Shown piece after piece: positions 32,055-42,300 of a DNA stretch of 60,633 nt. Each line of letters starts with the position of its first letter. Positions within the stretch are counted from its first letter, which is position 1. The translations under genes and the position numbers were made by a program. The notes below the pieces were generated by a model. It saw nothing but the letters and a program-made list of their open reading frames with translations. It had not been told where the DNA came from and ran no database searches. This DNA is from Candidatus Hydrogenedentota bacterium (lineage in GTDB: Bacteria; Hydrogenedentota; Hydrogenedentia; Hydrogenedentales; SLHB01): contig JAIBAQ010000016.1 in the NCBI GenBank assembly GCA_019695095.1, positions 1 through 60,633 on the forward strand. Direction: 5' to 3'.

Positions 32055-32777
32055 CTACTGAGGTTTTTGCGTTTCCGTTGGTTTGCTGGGGACCTTCTTG
32101 GGAAGCGTCACAGTAAACACGCCATCTTTGTAGGCGGTCTTCATGCCGGCCTCGTCGACGGCCTCGGGTAACGGCATGGACCTCTGAAACTGTCCCGACA
32201 CGCGCTCCTGGCGAAGAATACGTCCATCCTTTTGCTGCGACACGGTCTGGTCACGCTTGCCGGTTATCGTCAGCGTTTGGTCCTTGATCTCGACACGGAT
32301 ATCCGACTGTTCAGCCCCGGGCATGTCGACCGTTATCACATACTTGTCCCCCTGATCGGCCATATCGATATTGGGACTCGTGACTAGGGTCGAGGACTGG
32401 GCCAGATTGCCGAAACGCGGGCTATCCTTAAACCGGTCAAGGGACTGGTTAAACAACTGATCCATCTGCTGTCGCATCTTGGCCATTTCCTGGAACGGGT
32501 CCCAGTTCGTGGGATCGGACATCGATCCAAATGGATCGGGCAAAGAGCCCATATTCGGAAACGGGGTGTCGGGCTTGCCGTTGCTGTCCTTGTTGGGGTT
32601 CGGAATGACCGTCCAGCCGTCATCCGACTTGGCCGTCGCCATGGCTTTCGACAGTTTCTCGTGCATGGACCACATGTACGCGCCTTGAATACACACGGCG
32701 ACGATTAAGGCGCTCAAGACACCGACGAGGAGCTTTGAGCGCTTTTTCTCAGAAGTTTCGTTCTGAACTTCGCTCAT
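32055..32777 (-). CDS. Membrane-anchored small heat-shock protein (Hsp20/alpha-crystallin)
   Basis: Protein of 240 residues. Residues 16-37 form a single span (LLVGVLSALIVAVCIQGAYMW) after a charged cytosolic N-terminus. A Pro/Asp-rich linker and a Met-rich helix (EMAKMRQQMDQLFNQSLDRF) follow. The alpha-crystallin domain spans about 130-230 (DMADQGDKYVITVDMPGAEQSDIRVEI ends its first half), with the end motif YKDGVFTVTLPK. Classical Hsp20 is soluble, so the anchor would place the chaperone on the periplasmic side. GGAGGA precedes the ATG. The neighbouring HtrA protease fits envelope-stress protection. Confidence 0.85.
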   Translation of the reverse strand: MSEVQNETSEKKRSKLLVGVLSALIVAVCIQGAYMWSMHEKLSKAMATAKSDDGWTVIPNPNKDSNGKPDTPFPNMGSLPDPFGSMSDPTNWDPFQEMAKMRQQMDQLFNQSLDRFKDSPRFGNLAQSSTLVTSPNIDMADQGDKYVITVDMPGAEQSDIRVEIKDQTLTITGKRDQTVSQQKDGRILRQERVSGQFQRSMPLPEAVDEAGMKTAYKDGVFTVTLPKKVPSKPTETQKPQ

Positions 32778-33086
32778 GGCACGTATCCTCCTAACATCAG
32801 AACAAGGTCAAGAAGCGGGGCAATGGGTTGCACGCTCCTTACGTGTTGGGATATAGCAATAGATTTGCCAAGATCGTGTGAGAGGCGTCCTGAAGTTCTA
32901 AGATACTGTAAAACAATATGTTACGAGTTGCGGGCTGCCCGCGCGAAGTCTTTGGCCGGGTGTCGCAAATGCCGAAATCGGGAAACGGAGCCGGAGGATA
33001 CCCGATTTGGGGAACGGAAGAGGTTGAATGTGTGCTTGGGCTACCGGTGTTCAAACCGGCCGAAACTTGCCTGAGGAACCGAAGAT
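32778..33086. other. Intergenic region upstream of the Hsp20-like gene
   Basis: About 300 bases, more AT-rich in its middle (32845-32925), containing the ribosome site and presumably the promoter of the Hsp20-like gene. No gene and no convincing sigma-70 or sigma-32 pair was found. Confidence 0.3.
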
Positions 33087-33704
33087 CTACTCGTTGGCGG
33101 CCGCTTCTTTGGGAACCAGCTTGGCATAGACGCGCGGATAGTCAGCATTGACCCATTCGGCAAACGGCTTCGATCCATCGTACAGGTCGAGAAGGGTGCC
33201 TATGGGGGCATTGTCGAAAAACGGCCCAAACTGCTTACGGGCCTCGTCTACCGTTTTTCCCTGCAACAAGAGGTAGACGGCAGAAGCGACGCCGCTACGG
33301 TGGGTGCCTCCCTGGCAGTGAACGAGAATGGGCTTCTCGGCCGATAAACACCATTTCACAAACTGGGCGAGGGACTCCGGCTCCGGGAGCTTCTCCTTCG
33401 ACCACGGTAGGTCAAAGTGAGCCACGTCATGACGTTCGCACGCTTCACGTTCTTCCCGGTACCATCGCGAGTCCGGGTCAGGGTGCCGGAGACTGATCAC
33501 CGTGCGGATGCCATCGTCCTCGATTGCCTTCTCCAGCCGGGAGGCGGGAAGTTGGCCCGACCTGTACAGTGTTTGGGCTTCTACCGTCCGAAAATTGTGA
33601 TCGAGGTACGCGCAGCAGACAAGGTGCGTGACAGCAAGCGCGGCAACTACGGCAAATGAGGATCGCACGGGCTTGCGGAGAGTATACAATGAGCGGTACT
33701 GCAT
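33087..33704 (-). CDS. Dual-specificity/tyrosine phosphatase-like protein with membrane anchor
   Basis: Product of 205 residues from the ATG at 33704; a longer reading would overlap the divergent protease gene. An N-terminal span (SFAVVAALAVTHLVCCAYL) is followed by the cysteine-phosphatase signature HCQGGTHRSG, with nucleophile Cys130 and Arg136, and upstream ISLRHPD and FDLPWS. This fits the DSP/DUF442-like exported phosphatase group. Substrate unknown. Divergent from htrA with 44 bases between. Confidence 0.82.
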   Translation of the reverse strand: MQYRSLYTLRKPVRSSFAVVAALAVTHLVCCAYLDHNFRTVEAQTLYRSGQLPASRLEKAIEDDGIRTVISLRHPDPDSRWYREEREACERHDVAHFDLPWSKEKLPEPESLAQFVKWCLSAEKPILVHCQGGTHRSGVASAVYLLLQGKTVDEARKQFGPFFDNAPIGTLLDLYDGSKPFAEWVNADYPRVYAKLVPKEAAANE

Positions 33705-33748
33705 GAGGATTCCGCAACTCCAGAAACCGAAACCGAAGGAAGACTGCT

Positions 33749-34858
33749 TTGATACTACAATCCAAAGTGTCATTTATAACGCTGGCGGCATTTCTGGCTT
33801 TGAGCGCAGCCGGCCAAGAGAGCATAGACCAGTCGCGCCGGACGGCCATTGTCACGGCGATTGAGAAGGTTTCCCCGGCGGTCGTGTCCGTGAATGTCAT
33901 CGAGCTTCGCGCTCAGCGGCAGCTTCCCCCGCGCCTGCGCGACTTTTGGGACATGTTCGACCTTCCTGGCCCCTACACGGTGCAACAGCGGCGTTTGAAT
34001 TCGGTCGGAAGCGGGTTCTTCTACCGGGAAGGCTACATCATCACGAACTACCACGTCGTGGAGGAAGCGGATCAAGTAGCCTCGGTGACATTACCTGATG
34101 GCCGGGAACTCGAAGTCGCGCTGGTCGGGATAGACGAACGCACGGACATCGCTGTTCTGCGCGCCAGTGGCGCAAACCTGCCCCCCGTTTCGCTGGGGAA
34201 CTCGGATGACTTACTGACCGGCGAGTGGGCGATAGCCATCGGCAATCCGTTTGGCCCGCTGATGAGCGATTCCCAACCGACCGTCAGCGTCGGCGTGGTA
34301 TCCGCGAACCACCGCCGGATCAGTCCGCGCGTGGGAGGCGGGGAACGGCTGTATCAGGGGATGATCCAGACGGACGCGGCCATCAATCCAGGCAACAGCG
34401 GCGGTCCGCTGGTGAATTCGCGCGGCCAGGTAATTGGCATCAACACCATGATCTTCAGTGAAAGCGGCGGAAGCGTGGGCCTGGGATTCGCCATTCCGAT
34501 CAACCGCGCGAAGCGCGTGGCCGAAGAGATCATTCAGTACGGGCGCAGGCGCGATCCCTGGGCGGGATTCAAGGTTGAAGACGTCGCAAACCTCACCCAA
34601 GGGATTATCTCCCAGCTTGGCATCCAGTCGCATGCGGGGTGTGTCATTCAGAACATTCTCAAAGACTGCCCTGCCTACGCCGCGGGATTGCGGCCGGGAG
34701 ATGTGGTCATCGGCGTGAATGGGCAACGCGTCGAGACGAGCAGCGATATCGACTTTGCAGTTTGGGATTTATTCGTCGGCGATCCGATCACCGTGACCGC
34801 AGAGCGCTCGGGGCAGGTGAGTGAGTTTAAATTCGTCATTCAGGAACTGGCCAAATAG
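33749..34858 (+). CDS. HtrA/DegP-type periplasmic serine protease with one PDZ domain
   Basis: Product of 369 residues from a TTG start with AAGGAAG six bases upstream. Signal peptide VSFITLAAFLALSAAG. Catalytic triad: His102 (TNYHVV), Asp133 (ERTDIAVL) and Ser217 (NPGNSGGPL). A single PDZ domain lies in about residues 270-365 (AYAAGLRPGDVVIGVNGQRV). The length fits DegS-like one-PDZ proteases. It probably removes or senses misfolded envelope proteins. Confidence 0.93.
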   Translation: MILQSKVSFITLAAFLALSAAGQESIDQSRRTAIVTAIEKVSPAVVSVNVIELRAQRQLPPRLRDFWDMFDLPGPYTVQQRRLNSVGSGFFYREGYIITNYHVVEEADQVASVTLPDGRELEVALVGIDERTDIAVLRASGANLPPVSLGNSDDLLTGEWAIAIGNPFGPLMSDSQPTVSVGVVSANHRRISPRVGGGERLYQGMIQTDAAINPGNSGGPLVNSRGQVIGINTMIFSESGGSVGLGFAIPINRAKRVAEEIIQYGRRRDPWAGFKVEDVANLTQGIISQLGIQSHAGCVIQNILKDCPAYAAGLRPGDVVIGVNGQRVETSSDIDFAVWDLFVGDPITVTAERSGQVSEFKFVIQELAK

Positions 34859-34902
34859 ACTCAGGCTCGCGCACGTGAACCAGATTCACCGGGAGGGAAG
34901 GA

Positions 34903-36255
34903 ATGAGGGAGGAAACCAGTCGGCTGGATAGACTGCGTTCCGAAGGAGATCTCAATCTGTCGCCACTTCGAGCCGCGTGGGCGGTCACCAACCTCGGCCA
35001 TGAAACCGAGGAATTGCTGGATCGAGATGCCGACTATTTTCTCCACCAGTCGCTTTCCACGCCGTGTTTGAATGTGCTGAAAGGCTGCGAAGGAATCTAC
35101 CTCGAAGACCTTCAAGGCCGGCGAATCATGGACTTCCACGGCAACAGCGTCCATCAGGTGGGGTACAAGAACCCGCGCGTGATGGCAGCCATCCATGAAC
35201 AACTCGAGACGTTGCCCTTCTGTCCCCGACGATATACGAACCGGACAGCAATAGCCCTTGCCGCCAAACTCGCGGAACTCGCCCCCGGCGACCTGAACAA
35301 GGTGCTGTTTGCGCCTGGAGGGACTACAGCAATCGGGATGGCGTTGAAGCTGGCGCGAGCGGCCACGGGGCGCTTCAAGACCATATCGATGTGGGAATCG
35401 TTTCACGGGGCCTCGCTCGACGCGATTTCCATCGGAGGCGAGGCCATCTTTCGCAAGGATATGGGGCCGCTGCTTCCGGGCGCCGAGCATGTGCCTCCGC
35501 CCGACCCGGCGCACTGTCCCTTCGGTTGCGGCAAAGAATGCACGCTGAAATGCGCGGACTACATCGAGTACGTGCTCGAACGCGAAGGGGACGTCGCCGC
35601 GGTCATCGCCGAGACCGTGCGGTGCACGCCGTTCATCCCCCCGCGCGAATACTGGACGAAGGTGCGCGCCGCATGCGACAAACACGGAGCCCTGCTGATT
35701 CTCGATGAGATCCCGACTTGCCTGGGGCGTACGGGAAAGATGTTCGCGTGCGAACACTACGGCATCGTGCCCGACATGCTCGTCATTGGCAAAGGGCTGG
35801 GCGGCGGAGTCATGCCCTTGGCCGCGCTCATTGCGCGGGAAGGGCTCGACGTGATGAAAGACCGCGCACTCGGCCACTACACCCACGAGAAGAATCCCGT
35901 GGCGTGCGCGGCGGGTCTCGCCACCATTGCGTGCATCGAAGAAGACGGATTGCTGGAACACGCAACGCGCCTCGGAGAGCACGCGCTCAATCGCATGCGC
36001 GGGATGATGGACCGCCACTCGATTATCGGCGACGTACGCGGACTGGGGCTTTTGCTCGGCATCGAACTCGTGAAAGACCGCGCGACTCGCGAAAAGGCCA
36101 ACGAAGCCGCGGAGCGTGTGCTCTACGCCGCCTTGGCGCGGGGACTCAGCTTCAAACTAACCATGGGCAACATCATTACCCTGACCCCGCCGCTTACGAT
36201 TACACAAGTGGAACTCGACACGGCGCTGGACATCATCGAGGAGTGCCTGCCTTAG
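34903..36255 (+). CDS. Class III PLP-dependent aminotransferase-fold enzyme (possibly PbfA-like lyase)
   Basis: Protein of 450 residues. PLP Lys297 in VIGKGLGGG, Asp268 in LLILDEIPT, and GGTTAIGMALKLARAATGRFK near 139-159 identify class III. The N-terminus (EGDLNLSPLRAAW, DADYFLHQSLSTPC, MDFHGNSVHQVGY) and the end (SFKLTMGNIITLTPPLTIT) recall, from memory, the (R)-1-hydroxy-2-aminoethylphosphonate ammonia-lyase group. No other phosphonate gene is adjacent. Four cysteines at 205, 209, 213 and 217 (CPFGCGKECTLKC) form a possible metal site. GGGAGG and AAGGA precede the ATG. Follows htrA by 44 bases. Confidence 0.8.
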   Translation: MREETSRLDRLRSEGDLNLSPLRAAWAVTNLGHETEELLDRDADYFLHQSLSTPCLNVLKGCEGIYLEDLQGRRIMDFHGNSVHQVGYKNPRVMAAIHEQLETLPFCPRRYTNRTAIALAAKLAELAPGDLNKVLFAPGGTTAIGMALKLARAATGRFKTISMWESFHGASLDAISIGGEAIFRKDMGPLLPGAEHVPPPDPAHCPFGCGKECTLKCADYIEYVLEREGDVAAVIAETVRCTPFIPPREYWTKVRAACDKHGALLILDEIPTCLGRTGKMFACEHYGIVPDMLVIGKGLGGGVMPLAALIAREGLDVMKDRALGHYTHEKNPVACAAGLATIACIEEDGLLEHATRLGEHALNRMRGMMDRHSIIGDVRGLGLLLGIELVKDRATREKANEAAERVLYAALARGLSFKLTMGNIITLTPPLTITQVELDTALDIIEECLP

Positions 36256-36307
36256 GCATAGTCTCAGTCAACAAGTCATGGGTCTGGCCTGCGCAAGCAG
36301 AAGTGTT

Positions 36308-36333
36308 GGGCGAGGCTCCGAAGAGCCTCGCCC
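36308..36333. terminator. Terminator-like hairpin between convergent genes
   Basis: A perfect 11-bp stem (36308-36318 with 36323-36333) is closed by a CGAA tetraloop, between the class III enzyme (+) and the giant surface protein (-). No T-tract on either side. Confidence 0.55.
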
Positions 36334-36344
36334 TCCGCCTTAAC

Positions 36345-39300
36345 TCAAGTACCGGACGATGTTGCTTGTGTTGAGTGGATTCTCCGAAGGACTACCGCAG
36401 TCCCAATCAGTAGCAGCGCAACCAACGCGAGCCCCGGATACAACGGAACCGGCGGGACATCATTTGCATCCGTGGGACTGGCTCCTAACGCGACTTCGAG
36501 ACCATCCGAGAAACCGTCGCCGTCGCTGTCTGTGACAAAAGGATCTGATCCATACTGCAGAATCTCATCACCGTCGTTGAGTCCATCGTCATCGGTGTCC
36601 GCTACATACGGATCTGTCCCTGTGTCATGAGGCCCAACGTAATGCCCCGTGTTTGATTCATGGATGTCCAGCAGACCATCCCCGTCCGCATCGCCCCATT
36701 CACCCGCCAAGATGAAGTACGAGTAATCTCCACTTGAGGTCGCTTCAATCTTGTTTGTCGTAGGTTTAACACTGGACGGCAATTCGACGAATGGGCCCTC
36801 GGACGAAGTTGCTCCATACACTTTCAGAGTGGCTTCTCCAATGCCAAAGACTTCGGAGTTCAGGTACGTAAATCTCAACGTGCGGCTTCCCGCATTCAGA
36901 CGATTGGAATTCACGTGCCATGTAACATCCGCAACCTTTGTTAAGTCGGGCATGTTCACGTCCAGGTCATTTCGCGTGAGCAGAACCGTGGTCTGGCTGC
37001 TGGCATCTCCCTGCGCGAAATCAATCGATGCGCGTGCAGTCCCGAACGCTTGTGGGAGAGGATCGCCAGAGTGGCTCCAACGGCGAACCTCGGCGGTATC
37101 GGGCAAAGCGTCCCTGCTGAATGCGGTCGAGCCAAAGATCACGAATGCTTCACCGGCGGCCGTTCTGTTGTTGAGAGGTCCGTTGCCGCCGTAGTCTCCA
37201 ATCACGAGATCGTTCATCCCGTCGGCATTGACGTCACCGCCCATGCGATAGGAATGATAGGGCCCAACGCCATTGTAAAAGCGCATGTTCTCATCGCCTG
37301 CGGCGAAATCGATGCTTGCAGGAAGGTCGGATGAGCCGAATACAACGAATGCCTCAAAGAAGATCGAGCCATTGGGTTCATGGGCCGCCGCAAAAATATC
37401 TGCCACTCCATCCGCATTGATGTCTCCGGACGTGATCCATCCGTCATGCCCCAAATAAGCGGCCAATCCTCTTCCGTAGAAGCGTGTGTCCGGAGGGGTG
37501 GTGGCGAAGTCTACCGAGGCAGGCCATGTGGGCCGTCCATACATGATTAGCAGTTCGCCGCAATTCGAGCGTGCATTATCCGGACCGTCCGCTTCCGAGG
37601 CGGCCATGATTAGATCCTCGATGCCGTCTCCGGTGACGTCGGCTATGTCTATGCCGGCCTCGTCGGTCAGATAATCACGCTGATCTGCGCCGATGAGCGT
37701 AACGTCGGCGCCGCCATCTACAACGTTTAACGTTGAAGGAAGGCTCGGCGAACCGAATATGATGCACGCTTCACCGCAGTTGTACTTTGTTCCAGACAGG
37801 CCGTCGTACGAGTCCAATCCGAATACGATGTCTTCGATTCCATCGCCATTTAGATCGCCCAAATTGACGTTGGCCCATCCGTTCACGAAATGCACATCGC
37901 TTTCTCCACCGATTACGTCGATCAGGGCGGGCAAGGTTCTGGACCCGTAGACTGCATACGCGTTGGAAGAGTTTCTGCTGCCTAAAACGAGATCGTTGCC
38001 GCCGTCTCCGTTAATATCGCCAGCTCGCAGCACACCGGAGCACCCCAGCATCCACACGTCTTGCTCATTGTTTGCCAGGTCGACAACCGAAGGAAGAGCA
38101 GATGAACCATAAATCACGTAGGTACATCCGTCCTGTGGATGGGTATTCCCAGGACCATCCGCATACTCGGCAGCAGCAATAAGGTCTTCAATACCATCCA
38201 AATTGAGGTCTGCAAGCAACATCCAGCCCGGACTGGAAACATGGCTGGGATAAGCCAAATGGTCGTCGGTCTCCGCGCCGTAAATCGTGACGCTTTGCTC
38301 ATTCGCGGCAATGCTTATGGTCGATGGCCAGGAAGTCCTACCGTAGAGAACGTATATCTCCCCGGCATCTTGCCGCGCATTGGATGGCCCATCCGCCCAC
38401 GGGGCGCCGAGCACCACGTCCTTGATCCCATCGCCGTTCAAGTCCCCGAGCTTTACCAGGCCGGAGGTAGCCATCAAATCCATGGTATTCGCACCGGTAA
38501 TTATTACGTCGGGTTTTGGACCAAACTGCCCGTAGACGTCGCGAGTGCCGGAGAAACCAGGACCGCCAAAACAGATGTAGGCGTGGCCGCCAGAGGTCGG
38601 CCCGGAGGTGTCCTCCTCAGCGCCCAAGACGAGATCGTCGTATCCGTCGCCGTTTACGTCGCCCATGGCGATGGCTCCTCCCATCGTCATGCGGTCTTGA
38701 TCCGGTCCACCGTAAACAACGGAATCGCTGTCCGTCTGCAGGTCGAACTCGTTTTCAGCCTTGGCAGTGTAGGTCACTCGGTTGTCGACGCTCGTTGAGG
38801 GCGCGTTGGGATTGCCGCCGACATCAGAACAGGCTCCTGCCGGAACGGACGCTATAATCTGGCCACCGTGCTCCGCCCCGGTGATAGAGATTCGGAACCG
38901 GTCATTCCCGCTGATCGTCGTTACGGTAAACGTGACCTGTCCGGCTGTCCCCGAAATAACCACATCCGACGCATCGAAGCCGGTGACATCCTCACTGAAT
39001 GTCACGTCAAATAGAATTGGAAACACGAAAGTCGGATCTTCCTGGCCAAAGGACTGTTCCACCGTAACCGTGGGCGGAACCGGATCGACATATGCAACAC
39101 TGTTGTCGGCGCTTGTCGACGCCAGGTTGGTATTTCCCGCCAAGTCAGTACAACGGCCAGAAGCAATACTGGGTACTAGCGTGCCCGGAGTTTGGGCGCC
39201 CGTAACGAGGAGTGTGTACGCCGCCGAAGGCCCTGTCGGAGTGACACTAAAGGCGACACCTGTGGCAGTACCCCCCATTGTGATGTCGATTTTGTCGAAG

Positions 39301-42300
39301 TTCGTCACGGCCCGTTCAAACTGAATATCGAACCGGATGGGCACGTCCGAGGTCGGATCCGCCTGACCAGCGCCTTGCTCGACAGTTACATGGGGATGCG
39401 CCGAGGTTGTGATGCTGAAGTCCGCGTTACTGAGGTCATTGACGTGCGAATTACTCTCAGAGACAACCTTGATTCGATAATCGTTGCCCAGCACTACGTC
39501 CGAGGGAATACTCCAGTTCCAGCTCCCCGCCGAGGCAGCAACGCCCGAGCCGAGAGTGCGGACCACCGCACGATGTTTCAGCAGATCAATACGAATCGTG
39601 CCCGTCACTCCGGAATTGGCCCATGTGATTGCATAACTCTGGCCCAAATTCCACGTTTCGGATCCGTTTGGAGTCGTGACGGACAAAGGATGCGCGTCAA
39701 CGATTTGCGGATCCGTTCCATTTCCATACTCTTCCGCATTGCCGTAGCCGTCTCCGTCCGGATCGGCGTCAGGCCCGTTTGCGCCAGTACCCACATACGG
39801 ATCCAGTCCCTGTTCAGATTCCCATTCGTCGGGCATTCCATCGCCGTCGCTGTCTGTATCCATGAAATTGGGTAGCGCGTCTCCATCGGGATCCGACGCC
39901 CCCTCTGAGCTGTCAGGCAGCGAATCGTCGTCAGAATCCGGATCAAGATAATTGGGAGTTGTATCGCCGTCGGTGTCGAGCGTGGATTCGATTACATCTG
40001 GGATGCCGTCTGCATCAGAATCGATCTGCGTTGCATCGAACACCCACAACTCCTCGCCATGCACACCGTCGTTTGCCAGGAAGTACACAAGATTCCCGAT
40101 AGTGCAAAACGCATACGGGTTGCTATTGAATACGCCCGGGGCAATGTCTTGGAGCAATCGCGTACCCGCGGGTGTCCCGTCGGTCCACCAGAGTTCCACC
40201 CCGCTGTCGCCATCACTGGCGGCGAACAGCGCAAAATCCCGGTGTGTGCCGACAGTGCCTACGATGATCCGGGCAATCGGGAGCGGTATGGGGAGTTCTG
40301 GGTATTGGATAGAGCTGGAGGCGCCGGAATAGATGTCTCCAAGCAGAATCGTGCCCGCTGATGTGCCATCGGTTACCCAGACTTCACGGCCATGATCCGG
40401 ATCGTTGGCCGTGAAGAGGAGCCTATTGCCCAGCCTTGTCAGATCCCGCGGATCGCCAGCCGTTGCGCCAGGGAACAAGTCTGCAACCATTGCGGTGCCC
40501 GCTTGGGTGCCGTCTGACTTCCAGAGTTCCCGTCCATGTGGATTCGGTGCCCACGGAGATAGGCCGTCCTCTGCAGAGAAGTAGACCGTGTCGTTTACTT
40601 GCGTAAATTTGTCGGGTCGCGAATCCAATCCATCCGGGGCGATATTCTTCACCAGAACGGTCCCGGTGGCCGTGCCATCGGTTTTGAACAATTCGATACC
40701 GACGTTGTTGCCGCCATCCCCCTCGAAGTAGATGGAATCGCCGATCGCGGTAAGCAGATCTCCCGCGCCCAAGCGCTTGACGAATCCCGTTCCCAAGGCT
40801 GTCCCGTTACTTCGCCAGAGGTCGAATCCCGATCCTCCTCCATGCGCGTCAAAGTAAAGATAACCGTTGAGGTAAGTCAAATTTGATGGCGACGAACCTT
40901 CCCCGGCGGTCCGGTTAATATCTTTGACGAGAGTGGTGCCTGCGGCAGTTCCGTCACTGGACCAGACTTCATAACCGTGGATGCCGTCGTCGGCGGCAAA
41001 ATATGCCTTTCCATCCACATCGGTGAAGTCGGGCGTATATGTGCTCAGGAACGACGCCACGGAACTCTCGCTCCCGGAGCGAATGTCTTTTACGATACTT
41101 GTTCCCGCCGAGGTGCCATCGCTGGCGTATACTTCGTATCCAGTTGCGGGCTCGTATGCAGTGAAGAATACTTTTGAGCCAACTCGTTGCAGGTATTGCG
41201 GCCCCGAAGAATCGGTCCCCGGTCTCAAGTCCTTGACAATCAGAGTGCCGGCCGCCGTTCCATTACTGCGCCATAACTCGGTGCCGTGTGTGAAATCGTT
41301 TGCGGAGAAATAGAGATTTCCGCCCATATCGATAAGACCGCTAATATAGGATCCCGGTGCGCCGGACCGAATATTGCGCACGCGAACCGTACCTGACACG
41401 GAGCCGTCCGTCTTCCACAGTTCGATCCCCCTTGTGCCGTCATCCGCGGCGAACATGACTGAAGCTCCCACGGTCGTGAGTTGAGTCGGAATAGAAGCGG
41501 CAGTCCCCGGGAAAATGTCCTGGACTCGTGCGGTTCCAGCGGAGGTGCCGTCAGTACGCCAGAGTTCGCGGCCCCCCGAAGCGTCCGCCGCGGGAAAGTA
41601 GAGGTAGCCGCCCAACACCGCAAACGAGGGAGGAAAGTGCGTAGTGTCCAGCGAGCTACTGCTTCCGGCGGCGATATCTTTCACCATCGCCGTTCCCGCG
41701 ACCGTCCCGTTACTGATCCAGAGTTCGCGCCCGTTGGCGGCAGTACCTGCCGCGAAGTACACATTGGAGCCAACAGCGTAGAGATTGGTGGCCCCACTAC
41801 TGCCCGTGCCGGCCACTATGTCGGAGACGAGAACCGTTCCAGCAGAGGTGCCGTCGCTTTTCCAAAGTTCCTGCCCAGACGCTTCGTTTATTGCCGAGAA
41901 GAAGAGCGTTCCGTTCGCATTGACCATATCGCGAATATACGAATCCGCTGCGCCAGGGTTGATGTCCTTGACCATTACCGTCCCGGCAGATGTACCATCG
42001 CTTTTCCAGAGTTCGAAACCATTTGTAAAGCCGTCTGCAGCATAAAAGAAGAGCGTGTTGCCCACCACAGTGAAGTTTTCGGGTTGAGAAATGGCAAACG
42101 CCTTTACAGATACGGTGCCGGCCTCGGTTCCATCGCTTTTCCAAAGTCCAATTGGCTGGCTGACGCCATTGTGGGCGGCGAAGTAAACAGTCCCATTCAT
42201 AACGGTCAAGTCGCGAGGATCGCTGCTGCCGGTAGAAGAAACGTCTTTCACAAGGACAGTACCAGCTTCCGTGCCGTCCGTCTTCCAGAGCTCGCGACCG

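Noticed and set aside
31452-32777. MerR gene as HspR-type repressor of the Hsp20-like gene
   Set aside because: The DNA-binding domain lacks HspR features and the genes are convergent, so no shared operator is seen.
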